Source: Litoditis marina
Lineage: Eukaryota; Nematoda; Chromadorea; Rhabditida; Rhabditidae
Assembly (NCBI GenBank): GCA_964036275.1
Contig: OZ038434.1
Location: 8,885,060 to 8,949,059, forward strand
Direction of reading: 5' to 3'
DNA length: 64,000 nucleotides
Position numbers and translations under genes: made by a program. The notes below the pieces were generated by a model. The model worked only from the letters and a program-made list of their open reading frames with translations. It ran no database searches and was not told where the DNA came from. Below, in pieces: positions 1-12,554 of the stretch. How positions within the stretch are numbered: the stretch's first letter is position 1; the number at the start of each line of letters is the position of its first letter.

Positions 1-189
1 TCACTGCAGCTAATATATAAGCAAGTGTCTTTTCAGGATAGTCGGCAATGTATCAGCCATGTATAGCGGGATAGAGGTATTTCGACCCCATCTAAACGAA
101 GACAATTATAATAAAGTGATCTAAGTTGTTCCAGCTGTGTAATGTTGTAGTTTGTTCTGTACTGGTCTATATTTTTCCAATTGTTTCAG

Positions 190-276
190 CCAACCACACC
201 ACTCGGCGAGAAGTGTATTCATCCCGAATGTACCTCCAAGCCGAAATCGTTTGCTCTGTTCGGAAGAAGTTACTAG
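190..276 (+). CDS. possible terminal exon of an upstream gene (partial)
   Basis: A pyrimidine-rich 3' splice site ends at 189. One of the frames that follows reads about 28 codons, beginning PTTPLGEKCIHPEC and ending FALFGRSY before a TAG at 274-276. The composition is less AT-rich than the flanks. An ATTAAA lies about 155 bp downstream (434-439) and could be its polyadenylation signal. I do not recognise the peptide. The other two frames from the same splice site are also open for a short way, so the frame is a guess and this may not be coding. Confidence 0.3.
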   Translation, partial: PTTPLGEKCIHPECTSKPKSFALFGRSY

Positions 277-610
277 GAGTCTATTCGTTCATCGTTAATT
301 CGCGTGAAATTGTTTTGTAGTAATATAGTTTTGTGCATCAGCTCTTCTAGAATACACCTGTTAGGTATGTTTTACATGTTTATCTTACCGCATTTTTACC
401 CGGTTTTGGTTTGTTGAATTTGTTTCTGGTTATTAAAGTTTTATTTCAATCCTGCTTCTTTTACATCTCGATGGTATGAATCCGAATAATATTACTTCGA
501 TCGTTTCCAAATCATGCTGTTATATAAAAGAAGTTCTCATCTGTATTTGCAGTAGAACCTCGTGAACGTTAGGCGTTTGTTTCTACTTCATTCCTAGTCG
601 ATGCTACACA
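277..610. other. non-coding stretch before nicastrin
   Basis: AT-rich sequence without a supportable gene. It contains ATTAAA at 434-439. A 3' splice-site-like 'ttcattcctag' ends at about 599, a dozen bases before the nicastrin ATG, and may be a trans-splice acceptor. Confidence 0.4.
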
Positions 611-3600
611 ATGGGACTTGATGTATCAACGAGCATTCTACTCCGATTATTTGTTTTTGGCAGTCTAGGTTGGTTTTCAGTACCAGTCTTTTTTTCTCGT
701 TGTACAACTTATAACTGGTCAAAAGGTTTGTTCTTTTGACTACGTGAACAATCAACATTATAGTGGTTTCATCTCTGAGTGGCGGACTTCCTCAGGATAT
801 TTATCATGTCATTCCTGTACCGGACGGATCGGCATGTTTCCGGCTCATGAACGGCACTCATCAGTTCGGATGTCATAGTATGTTTTTATTTGATAACCAT
901 GGATTGATATTTATTGACAGACACTTTTGAACAGTTTGGGCAAAGAGGTTGCCAGTAAAAAGTTCAAGGAAATAGGGGGCAGGTGGGTTTCCACGTAATG
1001 ATTTCTGTTGTATATAGTTTTGAAATGGCTCAGCACTAAACATAGAAGAGTTTGTCAAGAAGAAAGGGTCTGAGTGGTTAGAGGGTGAATCGCGGGAGTG
1101 TATGACTTAGTAGAGTATAAAAGCGAAAACTACTTATCTGTGCAAGTGTCCCTACGCTCTCGCACAATTATTCAATAAAGGACTGGGCTATATTGGTATT
1201 CATAATAATACGTTTTCAGGTTCAGCTGCTGATGGAGAGGGAGTGGTAATAGTCGTAAAAACCGTGGACGAGTTGAAAGATGTGAAGTCGTGTTGGAGGT
1301 ATGTGAAGGAACGCTGCGGCGGTTTACACATGCAACCAAAATTCAACCCGGTTGCATGTGTACAAAACTATTGGTTGCTTTCAAATGCAACCGGGTTGCT
1401 TCTAAATTGCAACTGAATTTGTCTTTTTGGTTATGTTAAGTGTTTTTGGTTGCATTTGAGATGCAACCCGGTTGCATTTTGGTTGCATGTGTAATTGGCC
1501 GAAACCTGCTGCTCACCTATTGCTGCATGTTATCCGGTTACGATTCATAATGCAACTTGTTACCATCAACATCATATATTACCTCTTGTTTGCGTTAATA
1601 GTTTCCTACAAACATGATTCTAAGTGTGTATGGATGAATTATACAAGATTGTTTCAGACAGCGGTTCGCAGACTATAATGGTGGATTCTTCGTTTTGATC
1701 GATATTTCATTATTAGACAGGTTAGTTGCTTGCGTCCTTCGTAAAATCAGCTTTAGTTTGGGCAATCGTATACTTCATGTCGTGATCAAAAGATTGCATG
1801 GGTACAAAACTATTGGTTGCTCTCAAATGCAACCAAAGTCACTTAACCTAACCAAAAGATTTTACTGTACACATTTGGTTGCATCTGAGATGCAACCCGG
1901 TTGCATTTAAAAAGCAACCAGGTTGCATTTTAAAGCAACCAATAGTTTTGTACACATGCTACCCCGTTTGCATTTTTGTTGCATGCAGCCCGGTTGCATG
2001 TGTAAACCGCCTGTAGTTTACGGAGTGGAATTACTCTGTCCACACCAACAATTGGGGCTTCACATGAATTATCAATCAAAATTCAGGGCGATGACAACTG
2101 CGTTGCGGGATTCTTCCTGCGTCCGAGGTCTCCTACTCACCGACCAAGTCTCCGTTACTCTGTCCACACCAACGATTGTGGCTTCACATGATAGCCAGTG
2201 TCCGAACGACGGAAGTAGTCAGTTTCTATTGCAAATATGTTTCTGAAAAAAAAACAACTTTTTGTGTGTGGTTTGCTCTCATGTCTGTCACCTACTTATC
2301 TATTTGAAAAGTTGAGTTTATGTAGTTCATATTTAGTAATTTAACGTTAGCCCTTGTGTTACATAATAGTATTATTTTATTCAGGCTTCTACCGTGATGG
2401 CTGCGCGAAAAACTCGTGGAACGCCAAGTGGGCCACACTCCCGGAGGGACTACAAAATATCGATTGGAGAAAGCAAATTGTTTTCATGGACAATGAAACT
2501 CATATCAGTGACATTGAAAAAGTGAGTCGTGAGTGGTGGTTTTGAGATTTGTAGAACGTCAGTGCAAATGTATCCCTTCTTCTTCACGTACCCGTTGAAA
2601 TGTTGTTTATGAACTATCATACTTTATGCCTTTCAAACACTGAAATTTCTGTCTAATGTGAAAATCTGAAAAGCTTCAAAGTGACAGTTTTATTGTTTCT
2701 CGACCTTTGAAATATATTTCTCCTAGAACAGTCGGTGGTTGTATGGTAGTATCCCAATACAGTTTATGTTTCCAGTGTCACCAGCTGTTCAATATCCCGT
2801 CAGCCGGGTCGACTTCTGTGTCGTATCCATTCTGTGCTGCCAGCTTCGCCCTTCGCAGTTCGGCCGCCGGTAACTCGGAGATTTGTCATCGACGCAGCCA
2901 GACCGGGGCAAATGTACTCGACGCATTCCTCAACTTTGAGGGAACGTGAGTTCGCTCCATACATGAGGCGACTTTGTTGTCCACACAGATAGAATGAAAA
3001 TCAAGTATTTCATCTTGATGTTCACACAACAAAACTGGGTGGGAGTTGAGGATTTTAACTTTTAACAATAAAGACCACTGCTGTTCGAAATTGTGGTAGT
3101 AAAAAAACACAATTGTTTCCAACAAAAGACCATCCAACAAAGTCGCCCTACGTCTGGTTCGCTCATATTTAGTTCTAATTGGCATTTCAATTATTCGGGC
3201 AATAGGCTCGCCCGTCGACCAAATGTGAAGGATTTCCGTAAATAATGTTTGATTGTGTTCTCGCCTTATCAGCTAGTGTAATCCTGGTCGTGTGACAGAT
3301 TTACTGGTTTAGAAATGGAAAAATGAGCTTGTTTTGTTTTATTCAGTTACAATCATCTTTGCTTAGCTGTAGTTGGCCTCGTGTAGGTCTATTCAACTGG
3401 TTCTATTCTCGTACTGTTTGTTGTTTCATCCGAGTTGTACTTTGTTGTCCTGTCAGCATTGGTCTTTCAAACGGATGAAGTTCAATTGTTGAACTTGTAG
3501 ACCGATGAAGTGTAATCCTCTGTCGGGAAAGAGTATCATCGGCCTCATTCCACCCAACGGCTATAAAGCGGACAGGGAGAAAGCCAAGCATGATCAATAT

Positions 3601-6600
3601 ATGCTCTTGACCAGTCGGGTTGGTTGATAGTCATTATGGATATGCGCTGTTATTACAGTTGTTATTATGAACATTTAGTTGTAATCTTGCGATCAACATA
3701 TTACCTGCAATATTTGGGATATTTCCTTTTCAATTAGTTATATAGTCATACAACTGTAAGGTTCGATCATTCGACGAAAAGGAGTCCGTTTCTGGAATTT
3801 GGACTGAAACGCTGGGAAATAATTGATTTTGCCTAAAAAATAGACGAGTTTTCTAGATTCTGACGTAGAAGTAGTCCGTGTTCTGATTTTTCTGTCTATT
3901 AGTTGTACCCGGGTATGTCTAGGTATGGGCTATTTCTATTTGTATTTTCGTATTCTCCTCGTTTCAGCTGGACAGTTTCGGTCTGGTTCCCCACGTGTCA
4001 CCGGGAGACATATCCGTGTTCACGTCCTTCATAGCCATGATGGCGACTGCCAAATCGATTGGCGTCAACTATGATGTGTTTGAGGCCGCGGCCAACGCCA
4101 GCGGACACTATCTCATCTATGCACTGTTCAACGGGGTCAGTTGATATTCGTTTTAAAGAATGGATGGGTTCCCGTGTCATACCCCAGTAAAGTTAACCGA
4201 ATAGCTCGAGAAAATTGAGGAACCGGCTACTTTCACTTCGAAAACTAAAATTTTGGGTGCCTTTTCGAATGGGGTACCTGCGTCAATAGTCTTGGCCTGA
4301 TGTCACCTGAGTCTATGTTGAAATTCGAATTACACACAAAATCAGCGATATTTAACAAAAATTGGGTAAGCTCCTTTATTGGGCAGGAAATATGAATGAG
4401 GATTGGGGGTCAAACTGCGTTCTTGTGTTCATTATCAAGGGAGCGGTGATGTGAGAGTAATATTACTATTGTATTTTAGGAATCGTTTGACTACATCGGA
4501 AGTAGTCATTTGATGTACACGATCGAGACCGAAACGTTTCCTATGACGAACCCACATAAGTTGTCGTATCGTCCTGAAATGGTAAGAAATGGTTTTCTGC
4601 CCTTGCATTTTTGATCCCTTCGCTCGGTTTAGTAGTGGGTAATATTGAAAGTTGGTTTTGATTGGTTGTGGAGTGTATGCAGTAAGTAGTTGTTTTTAAG
4701 CTCAATAATTATTTTATCCAGGTATCCAGCTCACAAATAGTGTCGGTGATTGAAGCTCAGCAGCTGGGAACGGGAAGCAAACTCCATGCTATTGTGGACG
4801 GCGACCAATTGAAAAAGATGAGCAGTAAGGTGGGTGAGATCTCTACGATTTATAGAGCTCAAGCTCAAGTAAACGGGTGACAAAAGGATAAGTAACCAAG
4901 ATGTGAGGGAAGTGCATCATGTGTTGTGCTGATACGTCTGATACGGATATAGAGAAACTAATTAGTTACTTTTTTTCGTACCTTCGGATGGTTGGTATGT
5001 AGAGCAAACCCAATCAGAAGTTTGAAATTTACCCAGGGAAACTGCAAATATGCAAATGTTCGAATTCTTAATATTAGGTTGTCATTGGTTATTTGTTTGA
5101 CTTCCTGACATCTCCAATATTTCATGTAGTTTTGTGTTTGAAGGTCAACACTATCGTGCAATCGTTGGCTGATGGTGCTAGTGGCGCGGGTGGTTCTGTG
5201 GTTGATCCCATACCGGGCGGACGTATTCCCCCCTCGGCCTGGCATTCTGTGGCCAAGGTGAACCCGGACGCGATCGGAGTGGTGCTGGCACCCTTCACGA
5301 CCGAGTATGGTTACGGGTAAGTTCTTGCTATATATGATGATTTCTTACGCAAATAAGAGCGTGAGAAATATGTGGAAATGGAAATGAAAAAGTAAGAAGA
5401 AAACAAAAGTTGAGACAAGAGAATGGAGATTACAGTCACAGAATGAAATATGAATATTGATGTTAATAACTTGTCTTGTTATCCTTGTTTCATGGAATGG
5501 AGTATTTTTAGTTGGTGGTTAGATGGAGGTCCCTGAAATTCAAATCTCGTAGTTCTGGTGTTATCGCGTTAACGGAGCCGTATCCGATGTCCACCAATGT
5601 GTGAAAATTACCCTTTCGGGTTACTTTTTGATTTGATGGTCTCCACGAGATTGTTGATTCAGATTCTGACTATGGGAGAATTAGTAGTTGTTCTTATATC
5701 TTTGACCCCAGTTTTTGTTTCAGACGTGTGAACAGCATGCGGGACCACAACAACTGGACGTCGAGCGTGGTGCGCGACTCGGTGGAGGCACAGATTGTGG
5801 TGGCAGCGGCAGCCATGCTGCGCGCGGCCGCCACTCATGTAGGAGTTGGCCAGGCTGCCATGAACAACATGACCATTGACAAGACATTGGTGGGTGAATT
5901 TTGACTATAATAGTTTCAGAAACCAGTAAGATGTGATGACTATTCTACGCTAAACAAACCCGTTTTTCGGTTCACATACGTCAAAATTAACAATCTGGTA
6001 AACAAAAATATGGTCGTTATTCGAGTTCATATGACTTTTGGGACAACTTCACTGGTTAGGATATTATGAGTCGTTTACAATAGTTTTCTCTCCCAATATT
6101 CCAATGCATTTCACCATTTTGAAAACATTGTTAGTTTGAATATTTTCAATAGAAACGTCCGCGGGGGTCTGAGGGGCACCCCCAGCTAGCGGAGCCCACG
6201 GCTGTTCATTTCACAGTTAAAAAACGGAGTCTCACGTGCAAGCCAATCGAATTATGAAAGTCAGATGTAATTTTCAGGTTTCGAAATTGTTCGATTGCTT
6301 GGTTATTCGAGACGACATGCTCTCGTGTCCATTTTTCAAAGGACTCAATATAACGGTGCATAACCAAGGTAAGGAAAGTCAAATTAATGTTTATTTCATG
6401 TATTCTTGCGTTCGTGTATTGCCCGAATTCGTAGCGTTTGACAGCTTGTGGAAATTTAGCTCAATGCAGTCCGTCTAATTGGGCGGTCCAAGGAGTCGAG
6501 TCTGCCTAAATCAAGTGCAGTCATCTTCACTGTTTTTAGGTTCGTACACCGGGAAAGATAGCTATATAGGAGTGAACACCGGATTTCTGCAACATATCGC

Positions 6601-8406
6601 CGCAGATCTTTGTATCTTGTTCGCCGGTTAGTTTGTTGCTTTCAATTTTGCCCGATTTGTTTTCGGAGGAATCGTTTACAAAACGTTAATCGATAGCTGT
6701 TTGTTGAATTGAGTCAAACATTGGAGTGAAGGACATGCATATTTTGGGAATATTGATAAAATATGTCTAGATGTCCCTCCCTTCCTCCATTTTCTAAAGA
6801 ATATTTTTTACGTAAACATGAGCTCTCATTTATTTAAGGTTCAACCGCGCACACTGGAAATGTGAAGGATGCCAACACTTGCAACGACTTGGGGAAAAAT
6901 GAGGTAGAGTATATATTCTCACTGTTTTTAGTATTGCGATTTGTCTAAATATGTTTGGTTATTTGTTTGAACAAAATATATTTGTGTCACTAGGACGTCT
7001 TGGATGTGTACAGTTGTATTAATGTGCTCAGTAAAAGATGAACTCGAAAATCTTCTGGCTTCTCGAAAAGATTTTCGAGTTCATCTTCTACTGAGCACAT
7101 TAGTATAACTATAATGTACAAATATAATTATCCATTGAGATATGAATAATAGTTTGCGCAACTAGTTAGGATGTGTGTTATTTTATTTATTCACACAATT
7201 CAAATTATCGAACCTAGAAGGACTGTCTCTTGAGGGTTGAGGGGTCTCTTGAGGGACCAGCGGGAGGCGAATTCCGGTATGGGTCACGTGGACGCAAGAA
7301 CTTGTGTAGATGGTCAAACGAGTATTTCATTTGTATACGTTTTTTTTTATTTTCAGAAATACTTAACTTCAGCGGTCAGCGCAAATATTTGTATAAATTA
7401 TTCATAATTTTTATGTTGTTCATTGCAGCTGTACAATTATCATTGGTTGACCGACCTCTTCACTGGAAAAAAGCACTGCTACAGACACAACATTTACTCG
7501 GACGAGCTCACTTCTCCAGCTTTTCTTATTAAAGGTGGGTTGGAATTTCCCCAGTAGCGTTTGGTAACTAACTCAGCGTTTGTGAGAGCTTCTCGAGATA
7601 TGATGGCAAAAATCTGGAGAATGATTTTTTTTAGTATGTGACAACGTCGATGCTATGACAACTGGCTTGTTCTCTAAATTAACTTTCAAGTCTCATTATT
7701 TCAGGCTACGATTTCAAAAACACCACCTATTCAACCTGGACTGAATCAGTTTACCAACTTGATGATCTCAAGTTGTACCTAGTACAGAAAAGGTTGGTTC
7801 TTTACGTTTTGCACATTGCTCCTGAGATGCATGTAGTTTTTTTAGTACGTTTTCCTTGAACTGGTTGATGTTTCATAGTTCACTAATTAGTTTAATTTAC
7901 ATACACAGAGAAGGGTCTCATATATCTCGCGACCCCTCCAAAACTGCGTTTTTTAATATATCTTTCTCATTTACTGCTGTTTTTATATGAAATTGGTCAG
8001 TTGAAGAGATGAAAAAATGTTGTTGAGCTATCTGTATAATAGAGTCTTTTTCATTGGAATGTGTTCGGTTCAGATGGTATCAAATTCGTACTCACTTCTG
8101 AATACCTAAATTCATTGATATAAGAGCGTGCAAAATAAAACATTTAGGAAAAAGCTATTTATTTCCTGGTTTGGGACTTTTCGTCGAATGTCCAGCCTGT
8201 AGTCAGCAAACTCATTGATTTAGGCCAAATTCGACGTAACTTTCGAGTTTTCGAACATATTATGTTTCAGCTCGTTCGAATGGTACATGCTGGCCATTGG
8301 CGGTGTGTTGGCCCTGCTCTCCGTCCTTTTTGTCGGTCGATGTTCCGAGCACACATTTGTCATTGACGAAGGAGAACCGCTGGCGGAACAAGGGGAACCA
8401 CTTTAG
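611..8406 (+). CDS. aph-2: nicastrin, gamma-secretase subunit (18 exons, ~690 aa)
   Basis: Nicastrin is the large glycosylated ectodomain subunit of gamma-secretase, where it gates entry of substrates such as Notch. Exons: 611-679, 796-877, 1220-1298, 2087-2214, 2385-2521, 2776-2945, 3501-3618, 3968-4135, 4480-4581, 4722-4829, 5144-5316, 5724-5889, 6278-6368, 6540-6626, 6839-6903, 7429-7534, 7705-7792, 8271-8406; phases agree throughout (691 codons with stop; the human protein has 709 aa). Exon 1 encodes a signal peptide (MGLDVSTSILLRLFVFGSL). Landmarks shared with human nicastrin: SQCPNDG, DNETHI, CNPLSG, the family hallmark ESFDYIGSS (about residues 318-326, retaining the Glu and Tyr reported as important), RIPPSAW and TYSTWTES. 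One transmembrane helix lies at about 651-668, followed by a short cytosolic tail. The exon 4 donor could instead be 3 bp further on. Large introns hold foldback repeats. Confidence 0.95.
1318..2011. mobile_element. foldback/MITE-like element with 20-bp terminal inverted repeats
   Basis: Lies in nicastrin intron 3. The left end GGCGGTTTACACATGCAACC is repeated as an exact inverted copy at the right end. The interior repeats GGTTGCAT and its complement many times, and a block with 'tacaaaactattggttgc' occurs in both orientations, so much of the element could fold on itself. I find no transposase frame and no convincing target-site duplication. It resembles a non-autonomous DNA transposon. Confidence 0.7.
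6956..7120. repeat. palindromic MITE, family A copy 1
   Basis: In nicastrin intron 15. Two arms containing AATGTGCTCAGTA then AAGATGAACTCGAAAATCTT face each other across about 13 bp. The left flank (tttgaacaaaatatattt, then a gtcac..gacgtct block) matches the right flank of the copy near 63.1 kb in reverse orientation. Confidence 0.7.
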
Positions 8407-9474
8407 AGATCTTCTCTTTTTCCTAGGAAAATACTTCTCAAATTATGAGTCAGCACAAACATTTTATTGTTATACTATGAATCGCCGCATATTTCTTGGG
8501 TGGGCGACAAACCGTTTTATATATTTTTATTGTCAATCAAGATTTCGAAAAGCAGGAGCGAGTAGGTTAACATCCGAAGTTCCGAAGTACGTTACTGATC
8601 TAATGCTAGAACTAGAATAATTGCATTTTTTTTTTAAAATTTACTTCTCTCTGACCAATTATGCGGTGTCGTGTTACGGTTTCTGTCGGTTGTCCTTTTC
8701 ATATGTAACTGCATATCTAGTCAATTGCTTTGTTATCACTATTTTCATCTGCCGTTCTCATACTGTCTTACGGGACAGCTCGTGTCCATTTTGTTTTCCG
8801 TACCATCAACGTACATAGTCTAGTAGTAATTTCGTCTTGTACTGATTTCTCTTTTTAAATGTTTGGATACGGTATTTCTCATTCCAGTTTTGGAGATCTC
8901 ACTCACATTATTTTAACCCGAAGCATGATTTATTGTATTTATCACCTTTATGATTTCGAATTATCAATAAATATCCTATTATCTCCCTCTCGCAACGAAT
9001 TGAAAAATGTTCCAACATTCAATAACTTACTTATCTAGTTTTTTTAATTGTCGGTCTGCCACCTTGAGGAGATTAGCAACGAAAGTTGTGCTCCTATTTA
9101 GTTAATCTGCGAATGATGGAATGATAATATATATAGTAGGCAAACGTGGTAAGGTTGGATTTGTAATAGGTGTGTTATAGTTCGTTTCACCCATCCATGA
9201 CTTTCTACAGTAATCTTCCGAATTTTCAAGCGGATTTATTTAACCAACAAACTGCGTTTTAGACTTGCTGTATTCTATGCTTGTAGTAACCAATGTGGAA
9301 AACAAAATCACGAAGTTTAGGCTCTTTCCAATGCCTAGAAGATATGAAAACTCGACTTGAAAGTTTTATGATCTTACTGTAGAGGGCTACTGATGCGTGA
9401 AACAGACTATACCTGAAGTTAAGAGTTCTGAATTGCGTTCCGCATTTTTCGTGTTGCAGGTTGTTTAGCAAGTT
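8407..9474. other. nicastrin 3' UTR and intergenic gap
   Basis: No open gene. An AATAAA at 8966-8971, about 560 bp after the nicastrin stop, is a plausible polyadenylation signal. A 3' splice-site-like 'gtgttgcag' ends at 9459, just before the COA6 start. Confidence 0.45.
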
Positions 9475-12170
9475 ATGTCCGAGTCTGGCAAGGCTCTGAA
9501 GACAGATCGACAACGGTGTTATACGGTAAGTCATATTTACAGCTTCATCTCGATGTGTTCTCTCTTTTTTAGTTAAGCGTTTTTATATAAATAGTAATTT
9601 AACATAAGCCCTGACATAGTACACGTTTTCATTAATCTCTCTCGATTGGTAAGCTTGAGAATGTCAGAGGCAATTTTATTGCCCATGTCTCATTCTGATC
9701 AGCTTTAAGATCAGCTTTTAGAGATATTTGATCTTTGAGTGATCGTTTTATCTAATGTGTTTGTTTCCCACCAATACCACCGTTTCTTAGAACACACCAG
9801 ACATTGTTACCCCAATCTTGCTCATGGGAAGCTACTCTTGATAAGGTCGATGAGAAAACAACAACAAACCGCGCAAATATGGATATAAATAGAAGGGTTG
9901 AAAATAAGTATCTCATTCGACTACAGTTTTTCTCCTTTATTTGAATAAATAGCATCTGTTAGATAATAGAATAGGATTTAACAACAGTAAGATAGAAAAA
10001 GATTAGCTACATTTAGTTGGTATTTCTGAAAACTTTTCCTTTTTTGATTTCATTATGTAGAAATAATTACTTAACTATATAATCCAAATTGATGGCTAGC
10101 GGGTTCTCCTGATGAGGCTCGACCGCTAGCCAGTGTAGTTTCGTAGCGAATCAGAGCCGAAACGTACTACACTTGTTTAAAATATAGCTCACTTTATACA
10201 TTAGATAGTATTTACTCTCACCTATTTTTTAGTTAAGCGTTTTTATATAAATAGTAATTTAACATAAGCCCTGACATAGTACACGTTTTCATTAATCTCT
10301 CTTTTTCTTTCTTTCTTTCTTTCTTTCTTCATATTTTCATCTATCTGTATTATTCTTCAGTTCATTTGACTCTCGCTCATAAGTCGATATTGACATTCGT
10401 CTCATTGCAGATGGAGGTGTCAATAAGGTTGTTACCCTGTGACAGATAGGTTGCACTCTCCACGTTTCCAAGCTGTCTGTTTCTACCATAGAAATTATGC
10501 AAAGAAGCTAGAATTAATACTGTTTGTGAAAAATCAGAATAGTAAACTTCATTTTTTAAAGGTTCGGGACGAGTTCTTCGCTTGCTCAGATCGCGAAATT
10601 GAAAAAGGGTTGACCGAGGAACAGGTTGGTGTAATAATAATAATAAGATTTATCAGTATATAGTTGGACAATCATATTTAGGTACGAAAACTGAACCGGT
10701 TGGACTGATATGTGAGAAAAGGAGAAAATCTTGGGAACATATGATATTGCATGATAAATGATGTTTAGACAGACATTAGACGAGTTACCATGATGGATTG
10801 ATATTGTAACGGAAACCATGGCGATCAAAGTAGACATCAGATACAATTGAGGCAAGATGGGGATACACTCGATAGCAACCACGGAAAGCACTGTAACGCT
10901 CACTCATGGAGACTCTACTGCATTGCATGTCATACAACATAGTTACATAGTTCTGAACATTTTGCAAAGAAACATCATCAAGTGTATGGAGAGACAGAGG
11001 TTGGAGATCTGGAGACGAATCACAAATAACAGAGAAAACCTCGGGAGGACTAGGCAACATCTTGATAGTAACTGGTTCTTGAGTTGTAAGATCATCAATA
11101 CTAGTGTCTGGCAACAAAATAGCCTTGATTGGAGGAGAGAGACATTCAGAAACCATATTTCAAACAAATTCTCTGGACTGTTCAACTAACTCCATTTCAG
11201 TTTGAGTTTGAAGGTTGTCATCGGCAGGCTCTGGTTGGATTGTAGTTTGGTCGGTGACCTCTGTCATTATTGGATTCATATAAAAAAGTAGTTGAGTGAA
11301 CATAGATTGAAGTTGTCGAATAAGGACGTCAGGAATATCTTTTTTCACAATATTCTTAAAGGAGGGCAGAATGGAAAGCTAGTCTAGGTACCGCGGAGTA
11401 CCTAAACTTAACGGTGCGCGCGCTTAAACAGGCTTAAAACATGTGAACCGTATGCAGATTAGATTCGTTAGTTTGGATTAAAATTTGTATATATCGGTTT
11501 TTCTTGAGCAGCTCTTTCATATTGACTTTCCTTTCTGTCTTTGCCCTTTAATTATGAGTTGAAATCGGTCATAAATGTAAAAAAATAATTGGAAATTTTA
11601 ATTTCGTTGTTAGCAATATAGATTTCATAGTTGTCTTCGGTTTCTTCTTCCTGAGATTGCTCCTTGGTCACTGGTTCAGACTCGGCAGTGTTTGGCGCTT
11701 TGGCAACCTTATTTGAAATCTGAATGTAACAGTTTGAGAACTGTTATTGACAGCTTTAATGAATTCTTGACACTCGGTGGTAGTCAACACTGTATTTCAG
11801 GCAGCTAAAGCGTGTAGTGCTGCTAAGAAGGCCTTCGAGCAGAACTGCCCTTCGTCCTGGGTTCCACATTTTGTCAGAAAGCACAACTTCGACAGGTAGC
11901 TCCACGTATATTATAGGCAGATGAGATCACAACTTGCCCACTTGCAGGTTTTCAGAGAAGAAAACCGAATTTCAAAAAAAACCATAAGTTGGTTCATTAA
12001 CATTATTCTATTTTTATCGTACCCGTAACGCCGGTAATTTTGTGGTCATTGTTAATATTACCACATATTTATGTATTGATTATTGTTTAATGTTTAGATA
12101 CAAAAAGCAATTGTCGGAACAAGGTCTGAATATTCTGGAGAAAGATGCTGGCAGTACTGAGAAGCAGTAG
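9475..12170 (+). CDS. coa6: cytochrome c oxidase assembly factor 6 (COA6)
   Basis: COA6 is a small intermembrane-space twin-cysteine protein that helps deliver copper to the COX2 subunit of complex IV. Four exons keep phase: 9475-9525, 10562-10624, 11801-11895, 12098-12170, giving 93 aa. Cysteines at about 15 and 25 form CX9C (C-YTVRDEFFA-C), and those at about 43 and 54 form CX10C; this CX9C/CX10C pair is typical of COA6 and separates it from other CHCH proteins. RDEFFAC, NCPSSWV and the following basic stretch align with human RDEYWKC and SCPQQWI. The 5' end shows a 3' splice-site-like 'ttgcag' 15 bp before the ATG. Introns 1 and 3 hold repeats and a broken minus-strand reading frame. PRORP follows on the same strand. 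Confidence 0.93.
9565..9642 (+). repeat. 78-bp direct repeat, left copy
   Basis: Identical by eye to 10225-10302, both inside COA6 intron 1. The spacing start to start is 660 bp. The 582 bp between them contains a strong hairpin with hammerhead-like motifs near 10090-10165. Confidence 0.85.
10225..10302 (+). repeat. 78-bp direct repeat, right copy
   Basis: Exact second copy of 9565-9642. A short (TTTC)n tract follows directly at about 10303-10328. Confidence 0.85.
10785..11348 (-). pseudogene. broken unrecognised reading frame in COA6 intron 3
   Basis: On the minus strand, two ORFs in the same frame (11348 down to 11160, and 11156 down to 10785) are separated by a single in-frame TGA. Together they would make about 187 residues starting MKKDIPDVLIRQLQ and ending near GFRYNINPSW. 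The first half is acidic and Gln/Thr-rich; the second is of mixed composition. I do not recognise a domain. It has no visible splice sites and lies antisense in an intron, so I read it as a decayed mobile-element or retrocopy fragment. A selenocysteine or readthrough explanation is not supported by anything I can see. Confidence 0.35.
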
Positions 12171-12554
12171 AAAGGTAGGTCACCACGGCGCTATTGATTG
12201 TTTGATTCATTCATCGCTTGACCACATTTTTCTCAGTATTCGGTCTTTCTTTCACCAACATAAATAGATACCCAGCCAAAAATTGGATAACTGGTGTTTT
12301 CGATCGACTTTCCCAAATTCTGACATTTGGGATACGGGGGTTTCTGGAACTTCACAAAATTTATTGTCGGGTTTTGTCGCTTTGTGCCAGTCGACAGTCT
12401 GCCTATTTCCTTATCTCTGATCTTGTACCATTCTGCTATTTAGGTAACTCGATTCGTATTCGATGTAGGCTGTTAGAGCAATACTCTACACTTGGTTGAG
12501 TTGTTTTCATTCAGGTACAAACCCTTTGTCTCGGTGTGCCGTCTACTTTTCTCA
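12171..12554. other. COA6-PRORP intercistronic region
   Basis: 384 bp between the COA6 stop and the PRORP ATG. It has no ATG-started frame joining PRORP. A 3' splice-site-like 'ttttcattcag' ends at 12514, about 40 bp before the ATG, and is the likely (trans-)splice acceptor of the PRORP message. Confidence 0.5.
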
